This document shows, in pieces, positions 46,172-60,081 of a stretch of 64,000 bases of DNA. Source of the DNA: Callipepla californica brunnescens (lineage: Eukaryota; Chordata; Aves; Galliformes; Odontophoridae); contig JALIRH010000004.1 of assembly GCA_023055505.1 (NCBI GenBank), positions 12,023,368 through 12,087,367 on the forward strand, written 5' to 3'. The notes below the pieces were generated by a model. That model was not told the DNA's origin. It was given only the letters and a program-made list of their open reading frames with translations, and did not search any database. How positions within the stretch are numbered: position 1 is the first letter of the stretch; each line of letters opens with the position of its first letter. The position numbers were made by a program, and so were the translations under genes.

Positions 46172-46790
46172 ATATATTCAAACCTATTGTAAAACAGATT
46201 AATGAAACAAAGGCATACTGTGCTGGATAAATATATGAAGTACATTTTATAACTAAAAGCTTCTGATTTTGTGCCACATTTACCTCATACAAGTAAAGCT
46301 TTCACCTCTCTTTGATTCTTAACTCCAAATTTTGAATAACTTCAGAAAACACTTTCTGACAGTGATGTTCTTGGGAGGAGCTGAAGAAAAGTGTCCCGTA
46401 CTTGTGACTGCAGTTCTGAAGTCATTGTCAAAAACTAGTGTAATAATTTTGTACTAGCACTTGTTCATCAATTAATCCTAAATCACACATTTGTTAACAA
46501 AATGTGTCTGTAAGGAAAAATGGTAGGTTTGGAGCAGGGTTATTTGTCAGAGAATTTTATGGGGCACTTTGTCCTGATGGATGAATGGAACCAGGAGATC
46601 TAAGGACCTGAGAAGGATTAGGTCCAATAAAAGTGCTGATGATGTTATATGTGGTGATGCCAGTAATGCTAATGTAAATGCAAGTGCTTGAATTTGAACC
46701 TCCAGTGTGTGCAAAGTTTAACTCCAAGTTACTTTTCCATATTCATTGGAAATGAATTGACTGGTGTTCTTCTCCATGTAATTCTGCATA

Positions 46791-47186
46791 CTACAAAGGC
46801 TACCACAAACGCAATGCGCCTTATGGTATCATGTTGGCCCACAATATCACAGGTGGATGTTGATGGCACATCAGCAGAGTTGAATCTTCAAGCCTATATT
46901 CCATTCCATTTTGTTGCAGTGCAACATATGACAGCAGGAGGTAGTCTGACAAAATGGCATCAGACATGAATGTGGGTCACCTCTGCCTCTGCAGATTTTT
47001 ATGAGTTTAGCATGCAGGCTCTTGTTCATTTCTGGTGAAAATGCATGGCTTATAGTGGTGACTATATTGAGAAAGAGTGTTTTGTAGCTGAGAATTTGCT
47101 GTATCAAATAGTATAATTGTGTTCTATGTATCTGTTGTAGCTCGCATGCAAATAAATAGGAAGCATTACTTTCAGAGCGTCCTACA
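46791..47186 (-). mobile_element. Internally deleted mariner element (Galluhop type), copy 2, inverted
   Basis: Read on the minus strand it aligns with copy 1: ACGCTCTGAAAGTAATGCTTCCTATTTATTT at its 5' end (first 20 bases diagnostic), then the 'caatatagtcaccactat' and 'catgcattttcacc' blocks, and a final 'gggccaacatgat' section matching copy 1's 'gggccaatgtaat'. It is about 395 bp, a larger internal deletion than copy 1, and more diverged. It retains no transposase capacity. Confidence 0.75.
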
Positions 47187-50100
47187 TACTTTCAAGTTAG
47201 TTCTTTTTTTTCCTCTCTTTTTTTTTTATCCTATTTCTTTTTTTGCCTGTTCCCATTAGCTATTTAGGGTGTATTCACTATTTCTTTTCTTTTTTCTGTT
47301 TCTTTCTTTCTTTTTTTTTTTTTTTTGAGCCTGATTATTTGTAATTAGCATTTTCTACCCCCACGTAATTGTGCTCTAAACTCTTTCACATTGGGTTAAT
47401 TCACTGACTTTAAAATCTATTAATTGACATCTAGAGGGGAAAGAGTAAACATGTCTTTAAAGATAGCATGAATGGTTGAATCAAGATTAGGTCTCCACTC
47501 TTTTGGTCCCTGAGTTTAAGGAAAGGCTGCAGTCTTCAAAAATCAATTGTCTTCAAAGCTCCAAAAAGAAATGGAATGAGCAGGGGTCAGACTCAAGAGC
47601 ATCCCTTGTGTGTGGAGTTAACATTACCTAAGTACTTTAAACGATCACTAATTAGTGCTTTCAATAGGCACTCTGAAGACCATAGGATTGAAATATCTTA
47701 TTTGGGAATAAACAATTGCATAAAGCAGACTAGATCAACTCTCTAACAGGGGCAGCAAAGCAACTCTTCCATTACAGCCTGTAACCAGAGAGAGGTCCTC
47801 GAGGAGCCGCTAAACCATTCACAATTGCCCTCTTCCATTATTCCCAGGTTAGGTTGGTCACAGGACTCTTGACTATACAGGCAAGGATGCTTCCCTCTGA
47901 AATCCAGTTTTTATTGCAGCTCTGATTGTCTTCAATAAGAAACAACAAAAAAGCCCATATTGTCACTGGCTGTTTTAGTCATAGTTTAGAAATATTCTTA
48001 AAGTCAGTAGAAAGAAAAAATCATAAATGTTTATATAAATATTTATTCAAATAATTGAATTCAGTAGCATTAAGAGCTTACTATCCACACCTGCATTTGA
48101 GCAAAGCAGGATTATAATTAAATACTGCCAGGTCCTTGAGTTTCAAATCAGCAACCAGAAGTATTGTCTAGGAGTAACAGGTATAAGAAAAAAATCCTGA
48201 TAAGGACAACAAAACATACCATTTGACATATATAGTCAATCATTTTTAGGAGTGTAATTACAAATGTTAAGTATACTTTTTAAGAAACTTGCAAGTCAAA
48301 GATAGTTTTCATTAAAAAATGAGAATATACACAGAGATCTGCTGTAGAAAATATGGAAACTTTCAGTAAGAAAGACATTTGTAAAAGTAATGCTACTCTT
48401 TGTTTATTTATTTATTTTTAATTTACCAATTAGTGCAAACTAGGGTGCTGTACATTTTACGAGGTGTCAATAGAGATTCTAAGATGGAAGGACGAAACCT
48501 TGACGTAGACTTTTATCCAGTGCGTGCCATATTGTACAAGTGAAGTTTTCCTTTCTGGAAAACTGCAGCTATCATCTACCCATTTATAAACTTTCTACAT
48601 AATAGAAAGGCATAAATCCTAAACTACAGCTATAGTAACACCGACTTATGGTGTTTCTGGCTTTAAAGATGCTGATAGTCCCCCCCATAGGTAGTAAATG
48701 AGACTCATATACATCTACTTATACACAAGGAAAGGAATCCTGTAGAAATATCAACCCTAAGGTTTATGTAATGTTCAATAGCAATCTATTAATTTTGCAG
48801 ACCTGATGACATGATGCTGGGTTGAAATTTTCAAAGAAAAGGTAATTTAGGAAAACATTAAGCAAATTTACACACAATTTTAGTCATTATCACTGTCAAA
48901 CAGAAGAGTCAGTTCTTTCTTGTGACACTACCTGAGAAATCCATTGCAAGCTTTTATCTGTCTCCAGCTCTAACTGGTGGGCAGACGGAAATGAAGCTGC
49001 CTTAGCACAGAGGCTTTGTTGCACTTATTTTTCAGGGCATTATCTTCTACAGGACTGTTTTCACGGATGAATAGTGGCAGGGTTGTTTGTCAACCCCAGT
49101 GTGACCAGGTGCTCGCAGACAAGGCTCAGGCTTTGCAGGGCTCACCTTTCCAGTTACTGCTGGAAGCCCTCTATTATGCCCCATTCTGTGGCCTGGCCAC
49201 AAGGAAAAAAGCAGTCTCAAAAGTTAAAACAGGGATCATCACTAATTGAATCATGCTAATGCATAGGTCAAATTGGAAGGATCTTCAGTGTGAGAGATCA
49301 TGAAATAGCAAGCTTTAAGCAATTGTTGAAATGCATGTAATTTCAAAAGCCAAGGCTACAAGGGTAGATGCAAGTTGGTCACTTGCATGTGGAAAGCCAA
49401 GGTGCAGCTCAAGGTTGATGAGAATTGTCCTCTCATTTCAGCGATGATCCCATTCATGTCTTACTTTGTCAAAATACATCTTCTATTTTTATGGTTTGGT
49501 TACTACAGTTTAAGTCTCAGTTACAAAACTGTTAAGTTCAGTGGAGAGTGAAGTGGATCAAATTATGTAGATAAATAATTGCATCCTGGATCAAGTTTTC
49601 AATATTCATTTAGGGATATTCATAACTGAATCTATCTAGACAGAGTGCATTGGAATTTCATCTCGGAAATGAGTTTTTCTGTTGTTGTTTTTCTGTTGGA
49701 AGGCACAGTGCCACTTGTTTTTCCTTTCTAGAAATTAGATTCTGCAAATCTAATTTAAATAGAAATGTTTACCTTCCATTATAGAATCAATACCTGCTGA
49801 TTTTAGAAGTGTGATATAGAAACTCCTCTGCAGTGCAATCCAATTCTTGAATAGGGGACCAGAAATTAAAAATTATTGATCATAAATTGTGAGTAATAGA
49901 ATTATTTTCACTGCCTGTTCAAGAAAGTAGGAATGGAGTAAAATAAGTCTTTGTTTGTTTTCACTGTGCAAGTATTAGGACAGTTTGAATTGTAACAGTT
50001 TAAGGTGCTATCCTGTAAGAAAGTGGCCCTTTCCTTAAACATCCATTCCCATCAATCCCAGTGCAATCAAAATGTGTGAAGGTTCTCAGTGTCTTTTTGT

Positions 50101-53100
50101 GTTGTGGTTATTGCTAGAGCCCAAAGATGCCATGAGGAAATCCAGAGTCTGAGGATCTTCATTACATCTAATCTTTCTTAGGTCCTTAGATCACCTGTTC
50201 CATTCATATATCGTGACAGCCAAGGGATTTTCATTCATATCACCATTTTATGGGATACAGCCTATGGTGTGGTGCTACTGGCCCAGACAAGCCAAGTTCT
50301 GCCTAGGAGCAGTGATGCTGGGGCAGAGCAGAGCTGTCCAGATGAACTGACCACTCTTCAGCCCAGGCAGATGAGACTTGTTCAGGGTGACACTGTGAGA
50401 CAAGAGGCCCTCCTGGTGCAGAGCAGGGCAGGGCTGCTGGATTTGTGTTCTCACTACTGCCAGCCAGCCTTGTCACTAAACATAGCATGGACAGGGGAAG
50501 GTTTTGCATGTGTAACTCTCAGGACCTCCTTGCTTATTTATCAGAGAGCTAGGAGAATACCAGCTGGTTTATGGATGGATAACCAAGAAGCTAATTGGCT
50601 TGTCTATTTTATTATAAAAGAAACATATGGCAGAAGATAGATCAGACTTGAGGTCTCTCATGACTCCAAATGACAATGTAAAAGCTAGATCACTCTCTGC
50701 TTTTTTAAACTCCCATATGTCGCACAGTTAAATTCTCCTAAACAGATTTTTAATCTGCTTCATATATCACATCTAATCATTTCAAGTGTTGAAGCAGGGT
50801 CATTATTGCAGCTCCTGCAAGGAATTATTTAATACAGTATTCTCATCACTCATTTGTTTTTGCTCTGCTGTTGCAGGAAAAATTTGGGACTGTATTCTGG
50901 TTTTCTGCATTTTCTAACGTGTTAGCAGGAGGACGCATGAGGAAACAGATTCTCCAGAATCTCCCTACTATAGACTTAAAAAAAAGGGTTTTTTAAATAA
51001 AAGTGAATGTCACTGTGCAGCTAGTAGTTGCATTGCTTAAATGTACTCTTTAGGGTTTTAATTCATTCAGAAATCCTCTCAGAGAAATTAAATAGTACTC
51101 ATGGGAAAGGATCCTTCTTTCAGCAAGTTTTCTTGGGACTTTCAGGGCCATTAACAAGCCTAATACACTGCATTACCTTTCCAGTCATTTCTTTTCCCTT
51201 TGTTGTGATACCTACTTAAAATATCAAAGCTATGAGAAGTTCAATGAGATATTGAAAACTGAGTAACACAGGTTTTATATGACAATCTCAAATCCCTCCC
51301 TCTGTCTTTTTTTTTTTTTTTTTTTAAAGAATTCTTTGCCAGTATCACTAGATGAAAAAGAAATAAAAAGTCTATGGGTGGGACATGAAGAACTGACAAG
51401 GTACAACCAGATCAAAAAGAAGCCTCCATTAATAAATCAAAAGGCTAAACAAAGGGCAGAACAGAAGGAAAAAAAAAATAAAGCATTTTGAATCCTGTAG
51501 CCTAGATGTAAGCTGTCCTAATTCAGCATTATTTAGAACTCAAAGGATAAATTCCTAGCTATTTCAACCTGAAGAAGAGGGATGGGGAGAAGCAAAATTC
51601 CTCTAGTGCCAGGTTAGGAAGCAGTTGACAAAATTAATTTACTTTTCCTGAAGGCAAAAGATAGAAAAAATGGTAGCTGTTGTTTCAGATTAAATTCTAA
51701 CATTTGGTGGTTTTTAGTGTGTCTAACTATTGGTCTAATGAAGCTAAAGAAAGAAACAGGGGAAAAGTAAGGGCAAGTGAGCTCTGTAGCTCTGAAAGTG
51801 ACCAAGACAATCTGTTAACTATTTCTGGACAAAAATAAAACCTGTCAACTAAAGGTGACAGGACAATCATGTGTAGTTAAACCTGGAGATGCTTCTGCAT
51901 TTTCAGAATTAACTTTCCGTCAGATATTTTTAATTATGTTGATGATCAGTATGGTTAAGTATGAGAAGTAACTGATAAGGCTGCAAGAACTTCAAAGCAC
52001 AGAGGCAGCTAGTAAAACAGAACCAGTAATAATGTTTGGAAGAACACTTTATGAGGCCATTATGATATCCAGCAAATATTCCATTCTACGTGTAGGTTTA
52101 TGACCCAATCAGACAATTAGCTCTCACAGTCCAGGGCCAACAAGTTCCTTTTTGAGGTTTACAACTTGTTATGAGTTCGTATCTTACCTCAACATCCTGT
52201 TCAAGGATGTCTCTCATTGAATCAGACTTTATACTGAGGTTTTCAGAATCCAACATGACAGAATCCAACAAAATCCGGAGATCCTGCCAGGACTGCAGGA
52301 TAAAATGCATACAGTTCCCAAAAGTCAAAATAGAATCACATAAACATGTAAAAATCCTGTGTCACTTGTGATACATAGGTATGAACTACTCACAACTTTA
52401 GTCTATATTAAGTAAAAAGTGAGCAAATTTCCACCTGGAATATGTATTTGGTTGAATTGTAGAAATTTACTTCCTTACAATTGTATTTTTTGAAGGAAAA
52501 AAAGAAGAAGTCTGTTCTCAAAGGCAAGCTTAAATCCAATCTATATAGTCCCATTAAATGAAAACACAGAAGTGTAGATTTGGTAGTTGAAATCCAAGCA
52601 TCCTGGGTCTAACTTCTCGAAGATAATATTGAAGTGACTGGTGGCTGTGAAGAGAGGTCTGCACATGCTGATTTTGTTTTAAGATACAGGTCTAAGCCTT
52701 AGCAAACTCCTTTTGCTTTACTAACACATTCTGTAATCTGACTGATGTCAATTTGGAATTGAGGGCAAATCTTTTCTTTTTCATCAATAATCTGCTATTT
52801 TTTTTTTAAAGATAAATAGTTTTTATCAAAATAGATATCCACTATGAGAGACTGAATTTTTTAACCTGATACTTTAAGGTAGTCCTGATAACCCCTCATC
52901 CTCAACTGCTCCATAATCTTTTCTTGTTTTGTAAATTGCCTGTAAGAAAGTAGCCTTGACATGTCTTTGATGTGGGTTTGTCCTTTATTTACTACAGCTT
53001 CTGAAAACTTATGATAAACTAAGCTCACCAATAGAAAAACAACATGTAATTCATACTTTGATGCCTGCTACGAAAGAACTGCTTTTCACTACTGCTGCTC

Positions 53101-55580
53101 AGTGAATTAGAGGTTCAGAACAAAATACATAGAAGGCATCCTCATTCAAATTATTTTATACACATAGATGAGGAAGACTTTGTGCAGTTGAGAAGCAAAC
53201 CATTTATTCTATAACTTCCACATCTTACATAGGGCCACTTTATTCATTTCTGCATCAGTGTGTATGTGATCCACTATGACTTAGCTTTCAGAAACAGTGG
53301 TTCCTGAGACATATTTTATATAACTGTGTACAGCTACATGTGAAAATAGGCTTTTATATAAATAAATACAGGTATGTGCATGGACGTATGCATGTACATA
53401 CTCCACTAGCTTTCAGCGGGACTGTTGCTGGACATCTTCCTGCAGTACTTTGAGATGACCCATTGTATACTATTCATACTCTGTGAACTGATACATTTCA
53501 GATCAATATGGTATTTAGCTCCACCAAAAAACAAATCTAATTAGTGTGACATATGGCACACAGGCAAATTTTAATGTGTGGAACCAGATATACTTGCCTA
53601 GATCAGAAGTAGTTGATTCTTGAACAACCTACAGGTTGTATTTTTTTGAGTTATGTCAGCACTGGAGTTGTATCGGTACTACTGTGACAAACTGCCACTG
53701 TGAAAAACAGTAGCTGTATGTACACAGTAAGTGTACTCTGCTAAATCATCTCTGCTTTTAATAGCCCCACATCCTGGATCAGCTTAACTCTAACATTACA
53801 TTGATGATTGCAAACCATATATTTGCTTGCAGTATATTTGAGACTGAAATCAGTGGAAGAATCAAGGCTTTCAGCACCTTGTACAACTGAATCTTTAGGC
53901 ACTAGTGAAATTCAGAGTTTCAATTGAAAACACAAATATGCTGCTATGCTATTGTTGCCATCATCTGACGCATAATGATATGCCAGAAAGTCTCTTGTTA
54001 ATTTGGGATTGTTATTAAATCTAATATAAGGGTTGAGATCTATGAATTATGGTTTAAATGCTTAGGATTTTTATCCAAAATGAACAGCGTCCAAAAAATG
54101 TTTAACACTAAAAATGGATATAAACAACATTATAATTAGGCAAAGTCTATTTGGGGAATGTCAGAAAGAACGTCAAGAGTTTGTTGGGCCAGTGCCCAAT
54201 ATCACCATTTGGTACAGTGACTATTCATTCCATCCTAGAAATTAGATTGCACATTGCTTGGTTTGGTTTTGAATTGTAAGGATATTGCCTATTGACCCAG
54301 ATTTTAGAAGTTAATACCTCTGAATTCTTTTTCTTTACCTTATTCTCTTTCGATGTTTTAGTTATTCGAATTAAGGGTTATCTTTCTTTGGTCATGGATA
54401 GAAATCTAGTGGCACGGTGAGCTGAATCATCAGTCACTGGTACAATTTTTTTTGTTGTTGTTGTTTTAATTTTTCACATAAAATAAGGAAACAATAAAAG
54501 TTTACAGTAAGGACTTCTCAAGAACTAGTCCAGATGATAGGCAAATGTGCTGGACAACTGCCAGCTGCCATGGTGACATTTCTATTGATTAACATACAAA
54601 GTCCAAAAGTACAGGAAGATGATAGTGTACATAAATAGATTAAATTGTACACAGATACTAGGTCTGGCTAAGTGTTTTGTTTTGTTTTAACTAAAGAAGG
54701 GGATATTTCAGTATGATCACATATTTAGGAGACTAATGCATGACAACTAACTTATTGACTAAAGACGCTATTGGAAGAAGAAAAATTCTCCAAAAGCATT
54801 TGGAAATATACTCAGTATTAGTAATTTATTATCCTTATATTTTCCCAATAGAAAAACAAAACAAACAAACAAAAACACCAACAACAAAAAGCATATTTAG
54901 ATCAAAGGCTAGATTTTGCCATAATTTATGATGACACATAACCAAAGTTGATTCATCCAGTTCTAACTTCAGCCATAGGTTGCATCCATGACAAGCTTAG
55001 TACAAAATAAATTAGCTAATACACTCTTGTTCTCTGTGAGGACTCTTGTCCTCCAACTTTGCATGATACAATGAAGGCATCTACTTCAGAGTTATCACCT
55101 TTATTCTCATTAGAAGTACTGGAGAGAAATAAGCAGTTTGTGATGAAATCTAATTATGAATTCAGTAATTAAAGGTGTAAGAGGAATGCCTACTTTTCTC
55201 AAGCCTATTAAAAAAAAAAAAAACAAAATGTGTTCATATGTACAAGTTTACCTTGTAAACATCTGAAGTGAGGTGAAATTAACCTTGCCTTTTGCCTGTC
55301 AATCAGTGCTTTTCCACAAAGCAGTTCTGGATATAAGAGGACTGTCCTTCATGTCTTCAGGGCAATTTGACTAGGTCTGTAGTTCTGGATATGAAACCCT
55401 GTTCTTGGTTGCAAGCCTTGGCTGTGTCTTTGCTCCTTAACTGAGTAGGATCTGGACTTGACACGAGCTGACCTGTTCTTCCTAGTCCCAACCTGTTTTC
55501 ATGGAAAGGAACTCAAAAGAAGCAGGGAACATGTAGTATGTGGCATGCTCTGAACAAGAAGGCCAAGGCTTCATGGCACA
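47187..55580. other. Gene desert
   Basis: AT-rich DNA with no supported gene. Homopolymer runs occur at 47,310-47,327 and 51,308-51,326. The segments at about 47,380-47,740 and 48,010-48,160 are rich in homeodomain-like cores (CTATTAATTG, CACTAATTAG, GATTATAATTAAA) and could be distal enhancers. I see nothing else that can be named. Confidence 0.5.
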
Positions 55581-56335
55581 GAGCTGTAGAGTCGTTAAGG
55601 TTGGAAAGACCTCTAAACTAATCTAGTCCAATTGTCCACCTACCATCAATGTAGGCCTCTAAACCATGTCCCAGTGTACTACATCTACCCTTCTCCAGGT
55701 ATGGTGACTCCACCAGTGCCCTAGGCAGCCTGTTCCAATACCTCACCATTCTTTCTGAGAAGAAACTCTTCCTAATATCTGGTCTAAACCTCCACTGGTT
55801 AAACTTGAGGCAATTCCATTTAGTCCTGTTGCTAGCTACCAAGGAGAAGAGTCTGACCCCCACCTTGTCACAATCTCCTTTCAGATCATTACTGAGAGTG
55901 ATATGGTCTCCCCTGAGCCTCCTCCTCTTCTGAAAAATCCCAGTTACCTCGGCTGTTCCCCATAATACTTGTGCTCCCAGCTTCACTGCCTTTCTCTGGA
56001 CATGCTCCAGGGTCTCAGCGTCTTTTTTTGTAGTGAGGTCAAAAACTGAATACAGCATTCAAGATGCAGCCTCATCAAAGCTGAGTACTGAAGGACAGTC
56101 ACCTCCTCGCTCCTGCTGGCTGCACTATTTTTGATACAAGCCATGATGCCATTGGCCTTCTTGGCTACCTGGGCACACTGCTGGCTTGTGTTCAGCTGAT
56201 GTTGACAAACACCCCCAGATCCTTTTCCTTCACACATCTTTCTCTGCCCCAAGTCTGTAATATTGTGTGAGGTTGTTGTAATCTAAGTGCAAGACCTGGC
56301 ACTTGGTCTTGTTGAATGCATGTGCCATTAGGTGC
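55581..56335 (-). mobile_element. Decayed CR1 LINE fragment with ORF2 C-terminal remnant
   Basis: On the minus strand the interrupted frames read KANGIMACIKNSAASRSEEV, then LEHVQRKAVKLG, RRRLRGDHIT, then FSERMVRYWNRLPRALVESP. These are the conserved C-terminal blocks of CR1 reverse transcriptase (family pattern: QRRATK, KRRLRGDLI, VVKHWNRLPREVV). The frame shifts near 56,000-56,050. The 3' end reads GGACTAGATTAGTTTAGAGG and TTCCAACCTTAACGACTC. About 750 bp remain, inactive. Confidence 0.92.
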
Positions 56336-58440
56336 TAACTTGATCTAGACAGAGCACTTTATAAGGCAGCTATTGGGCTGCAAACACATACACCAAGCTT
56401 CTGGGCATCAGCATCTCCATTCTGGTGATTTTTTCTGCTCTTGAAAACCAATCCTGCTACTTCAGATGATCCTTTCTGGTATATCAGCACAATCAATATA
56501 TCTACTGACACAGATGGAGTATCTCAGTCTTGCATCAAAGTAAACCAAGGAGAATTTGGCCCTGGGCAGCTCCACTATAGGGCTCTCAGAGGGACTGCTA
56601 TTTGAAGGAACAGCACAAGTTGTGAATTTCCTGGTCTGCAGACACAGACAAATGAAATAGAGCAGCATTCTTCGAGCAAGGAGCCCCTAATGGAAGGGAA
56701 TTGGAGAAGTGGAAAGCCAGTGGTCAATTACATTAACGAGATAAATCATTTATGCACCTTGAATAGAGCACTGCATGATTTAAGAACATCATCGCTGTAT
56801 ACAGTGTTGTCATTCCTTGTTAGTCATTATTTCCTTGTTATTTATTCTAATTCTTATTGCTTCTCAACTGTCCACATTCAGAAAGAGAAGGACATGTTTT
56901 TTTTGTATTCTGTTGCTATGTAATGTGATATAAAACAAGTTTGGAGTCTCTCTCTGAATGCATGCCACCAAAACTAGGCCAGAAATCCCTTCCGCTGCAG
57001 CTGTTAATCATTAAATCATGGACGCCCAATATTCTTATGCCAAGCTGCATGAGAACCTATGTGAAGGTATTCATATGACAACTAAGAAATCCCCTGGAAT
57101 ACAGGATATGTGCATCCTCTTCATACTTTTGGATTGAAAAGTATTTTGGTTTTAGGAGAACCACTGTAAAATTATGAATAGTATTTATACACATTTATAT
57201 TTGAATGTGCTAAGCGGGAGAGAATTGATTTTATTTTAATAGAGCTGGTCAGAAAACTATAGAAATGAGAATTCTAGAAGAATTGAGGGCAGAAATAGAA
57301 TTTCACAATCTAAGGTCTCCACAGACAAAGCAAAAAGAAAACACGTTCTGTTGAATTTTTTAGAACAAATGGGGAAAGATAATTTTGGGAACCGTATTTT
57401 CAATTTCAGACAGTATAATTTTAGGCATGCTATTTAAGTGGTTGAAATGTATACTTTAGTCACTATGTTTTTCCTGAGATATTAATTACAGCGATGAGCA
57501 AAAATGCTAATTTAAAAGAGGGAAAAACAAAACAAAACAAAACAAAATCTGTAATGATTCCAGGCTATGTGCTTATTTGGGTCATAAGATACAAAAAATA
57601 GTTATTCAGATTCTAGGATATTTTCAGCAGGCCTCATTTCCTGATTACAGAATTCAAATTTTCTGGATTTGGGTGTTTATTCAAGCAGAAGTTTATTGAA
57701 GTGATTTTGAAATCAAGAACATTCTTTATTTCCTCTTAATACTCAGAAGTCACAGATATTCAGTGTTTTTCTTAAAGAGAAATTTTTTAAATCAATATTC
57801 ATATTATTATAAAACTCCATGCTTTAAAAACTCTTAAACCAATTAAATAATACAGAAGTTAAATAATAAACTATAGAATTATATGGATATGTTCTCAAAA
57901 CAAGATGGATCATCTGCTTGGCAATAAGAAACTTTAAGTGTATGTACCTTTTAAGTGTACGAAAAACTTAAGAGAACTGAATAAGTACTATATCCAGAAA
58001 AACATAACTTGTTAAGCAGTTGGGCAAGTAGTTGGACATGCTGAACATCCTGTCTTTTTACATTAAGATGTTTTAGACTCTTTATGGCCCACTACTGGAA
58101 CCAGGATCAGGGCAGCTAGCTGGGCTGTAGCAGAGGGCATGGGAGCTGTAGTCCTGCCAAGGATGAGGATGCTGCACTGCAGAGATGAGGGCAGCTGATG
58201 CTGGTGTCTGTGTGAGACCATCACTGCAGCAGGACTGTGCCTCTCCCCTGTGCAGGACACTACTGTGCAGTGCACTACCATACAGGGCAGATGGATACCT
58301 GCAAAGAGCGCATTTAGAACCTCTGTTTTGATAAGGATTCACATTTTTTTTTTCCAGCTTGGTAGAATTGTGATTTTTTGGCAGACACGTGTCAGTAGTG
58401 CTAGTATACTTCACAAGAGTGTTGCAAGACACTCTTCAGA
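56336..58440. other. Gene desert
   Basis: No supported gene. AT-rich, possibly conserved stretches lie at about 56,700-56,830 and 56,955-57,060 (with GCTGTTAATCATTAAATC) and near 57,480-57,520 (TATTAATTACAGC). An (AAAAC)4-like run is at 57,525-57,546. Confidence 0.45.
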
Positions 58441-58445
58441 TGCAG

Positions 58446-58484
58446 CAACAAGGGACATGGTTTAGCAGGCATGGTGATAATGGA
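58446..58484 (+). mobile_element. Possible tiny CR1 scrap
   Basis: 'agggacatggtttagcaggc' followed by 'atggtgataatgg' resembles the late CR1 tail segment. It is only about 40 bp with no terminal repeats, so the call is tentative. Confidence 0.4.
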
Positions 58485-60081
58485 CTGCTAGCTTCAACAT
58501 GGAGATCATTTGGTTGTAGAGGAAAAAGTGGAGAATGGGTTTTATGAGACTCCAAGTGTATAGTAAAAATAGGACAACCCTGGGTGCTTTCTAACATGAA
58601 AAAAATATTGATTTGCTATCACTGAATTCCCACTGCTGCAAGCAGAATGATTAAGCAAAGGCTATTTATTTCCCTGTAGATCAAACAGAGGCAACAAAAG
58701 ATATCTCCCCAAAAGGTGGTTTGCTGCAGAAGTCAGCGCTCTTGTTTCCCTATCTGATCAGCAGATTCCTTCAGTTTGCATTGCTAAGCTCTGCCACAGC
58801 TCAGTCAGTCTCAGCCCTGTCATCAGTCTTGTTGGACAAGATGCCTGACTCTTCCCAGGCTGCCTGAGAGAATAACAGTGTTGCTCTGGCATAGCTAAAA
58901 TACAATAGATGCGAGCTGGAATATAAAGTGGGGAATTCCTCACATACCTTCCCATTTTCATGGACTAATGGCAACGAAGAAGGGGGGGGGAGAAAGAGTA
59001 CTCTGGCATTCAGCCAGAAATTTCATTCGTTTTCCTTTTAATTGCCTGAAGTCACTCCACATTGTGTGAGGGTCCCCCCTCTCCGACCTCTCTTTTCTCT
59101 GTGTCTTCTGCTCCCTCCCTGCCCTGGCAGCCACCCCCAGCCGCGTGCACTGTGGTGAGGATGTGCCCTGCCTCCTGTGCAGCCTTCTTGAAGAGCAGCA
59201 CCTGGGCACCGGCACCAAGTGCTCGTCTTACGCCTTAGCACAGGACGAGGGACTGAAGTTACCAAGGGCAAACTATCATAACTAGTGAAAACCAGTGTGA
59301 TAGCAACAGCATGCATCAGCTGGGGATCTTTTCCTAGTTCTCTGCCTATATGCATCTAAGATGTAATCTCTAAGGCTTTAGTGAAATTCCAAATCCGTAC
59401 TACAGTTTGCTTACTTATATCCCCACAGCATTGTTGGTAGAACAGCCCCCTCTCCCAGTCCTGCACTGGTGGGCAGTGCTGTTAGGATGTGTTACATGGA
59501 GTTATATGTTTCTGGGAATACAGTGGGTCTCACAAAGTATCTATGCTGAAGAAGCTTATTTAAAAACAATGTGGGAGAACTACTGCTTTTTTTCCTTCAA
59601 AGAACATTAGAGAGTGTTTTTTTTTAATAATGCCGAAGAGCAAGCTCTCCAAGACCTTCGATATGTTTGAACAAACTCTTGTTTAGTGACAATGTAATTT
59701 AAAGAGCTTTAATACAATCTTCAAATCTTTATATAAAGAGCTGGATCTGTTTGCATAACAGTCAGTAAAGTGGATTAGAATTCATCTGCTGTAGGTTAGG
59801 AATGAGGTCCCTGAATACCTTACATTTTGAAATCTCTTTCCCAAACTGTAGTCAGTATAAAATGTATACTACTAAACAGATAATGTAGAAAGCAGGTATG
59901 GTATTCTTTTACTATGTAAGAATTCCAGTCTAGTGGAAAGTTCTGTAGAATTTAGAAAGAAATGAATCTACTAGATTTTGCATTTTATGGTGCTGTTCTG
60001 GGTCATAGGAGTTAGCCTTTAGTCTAACATCTGCATTCAATCTTTATTTACCACTAGTTCTCAGCTGACAATTATATGTAT
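58485..60081. other. Gene desert
   Basis: No gene, RNA or transposon recognised. A slightly GC-rich patch at 59,060-59,230 gives overlapping minus-strand frames without family similarity or matching splice partners. A G9 run is at about 58,981-58,990. Confidence 0.5.

Noticed and set aside
45655..46245. 196-codon minus-strand ORF as a gene or transposase
   Set aside because: It covers the deleted mariner remnant, and the peptide lacks recognisable transposase catalytic blocks.
50269..50640. 123-codon plus-strand ORF as a novel gene
   Set aside because: Isolated, no domain, no promoter or splice context, and no sequence pattern I can tie to a family; chance length in 64 kb is expected.
58958..59355. 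Minus-strand Arg-rich ORFs in a GC-richer patch
   Set aside because: No recognisable protein family and no convincing exon boundaries; composition alone explains the open frame.
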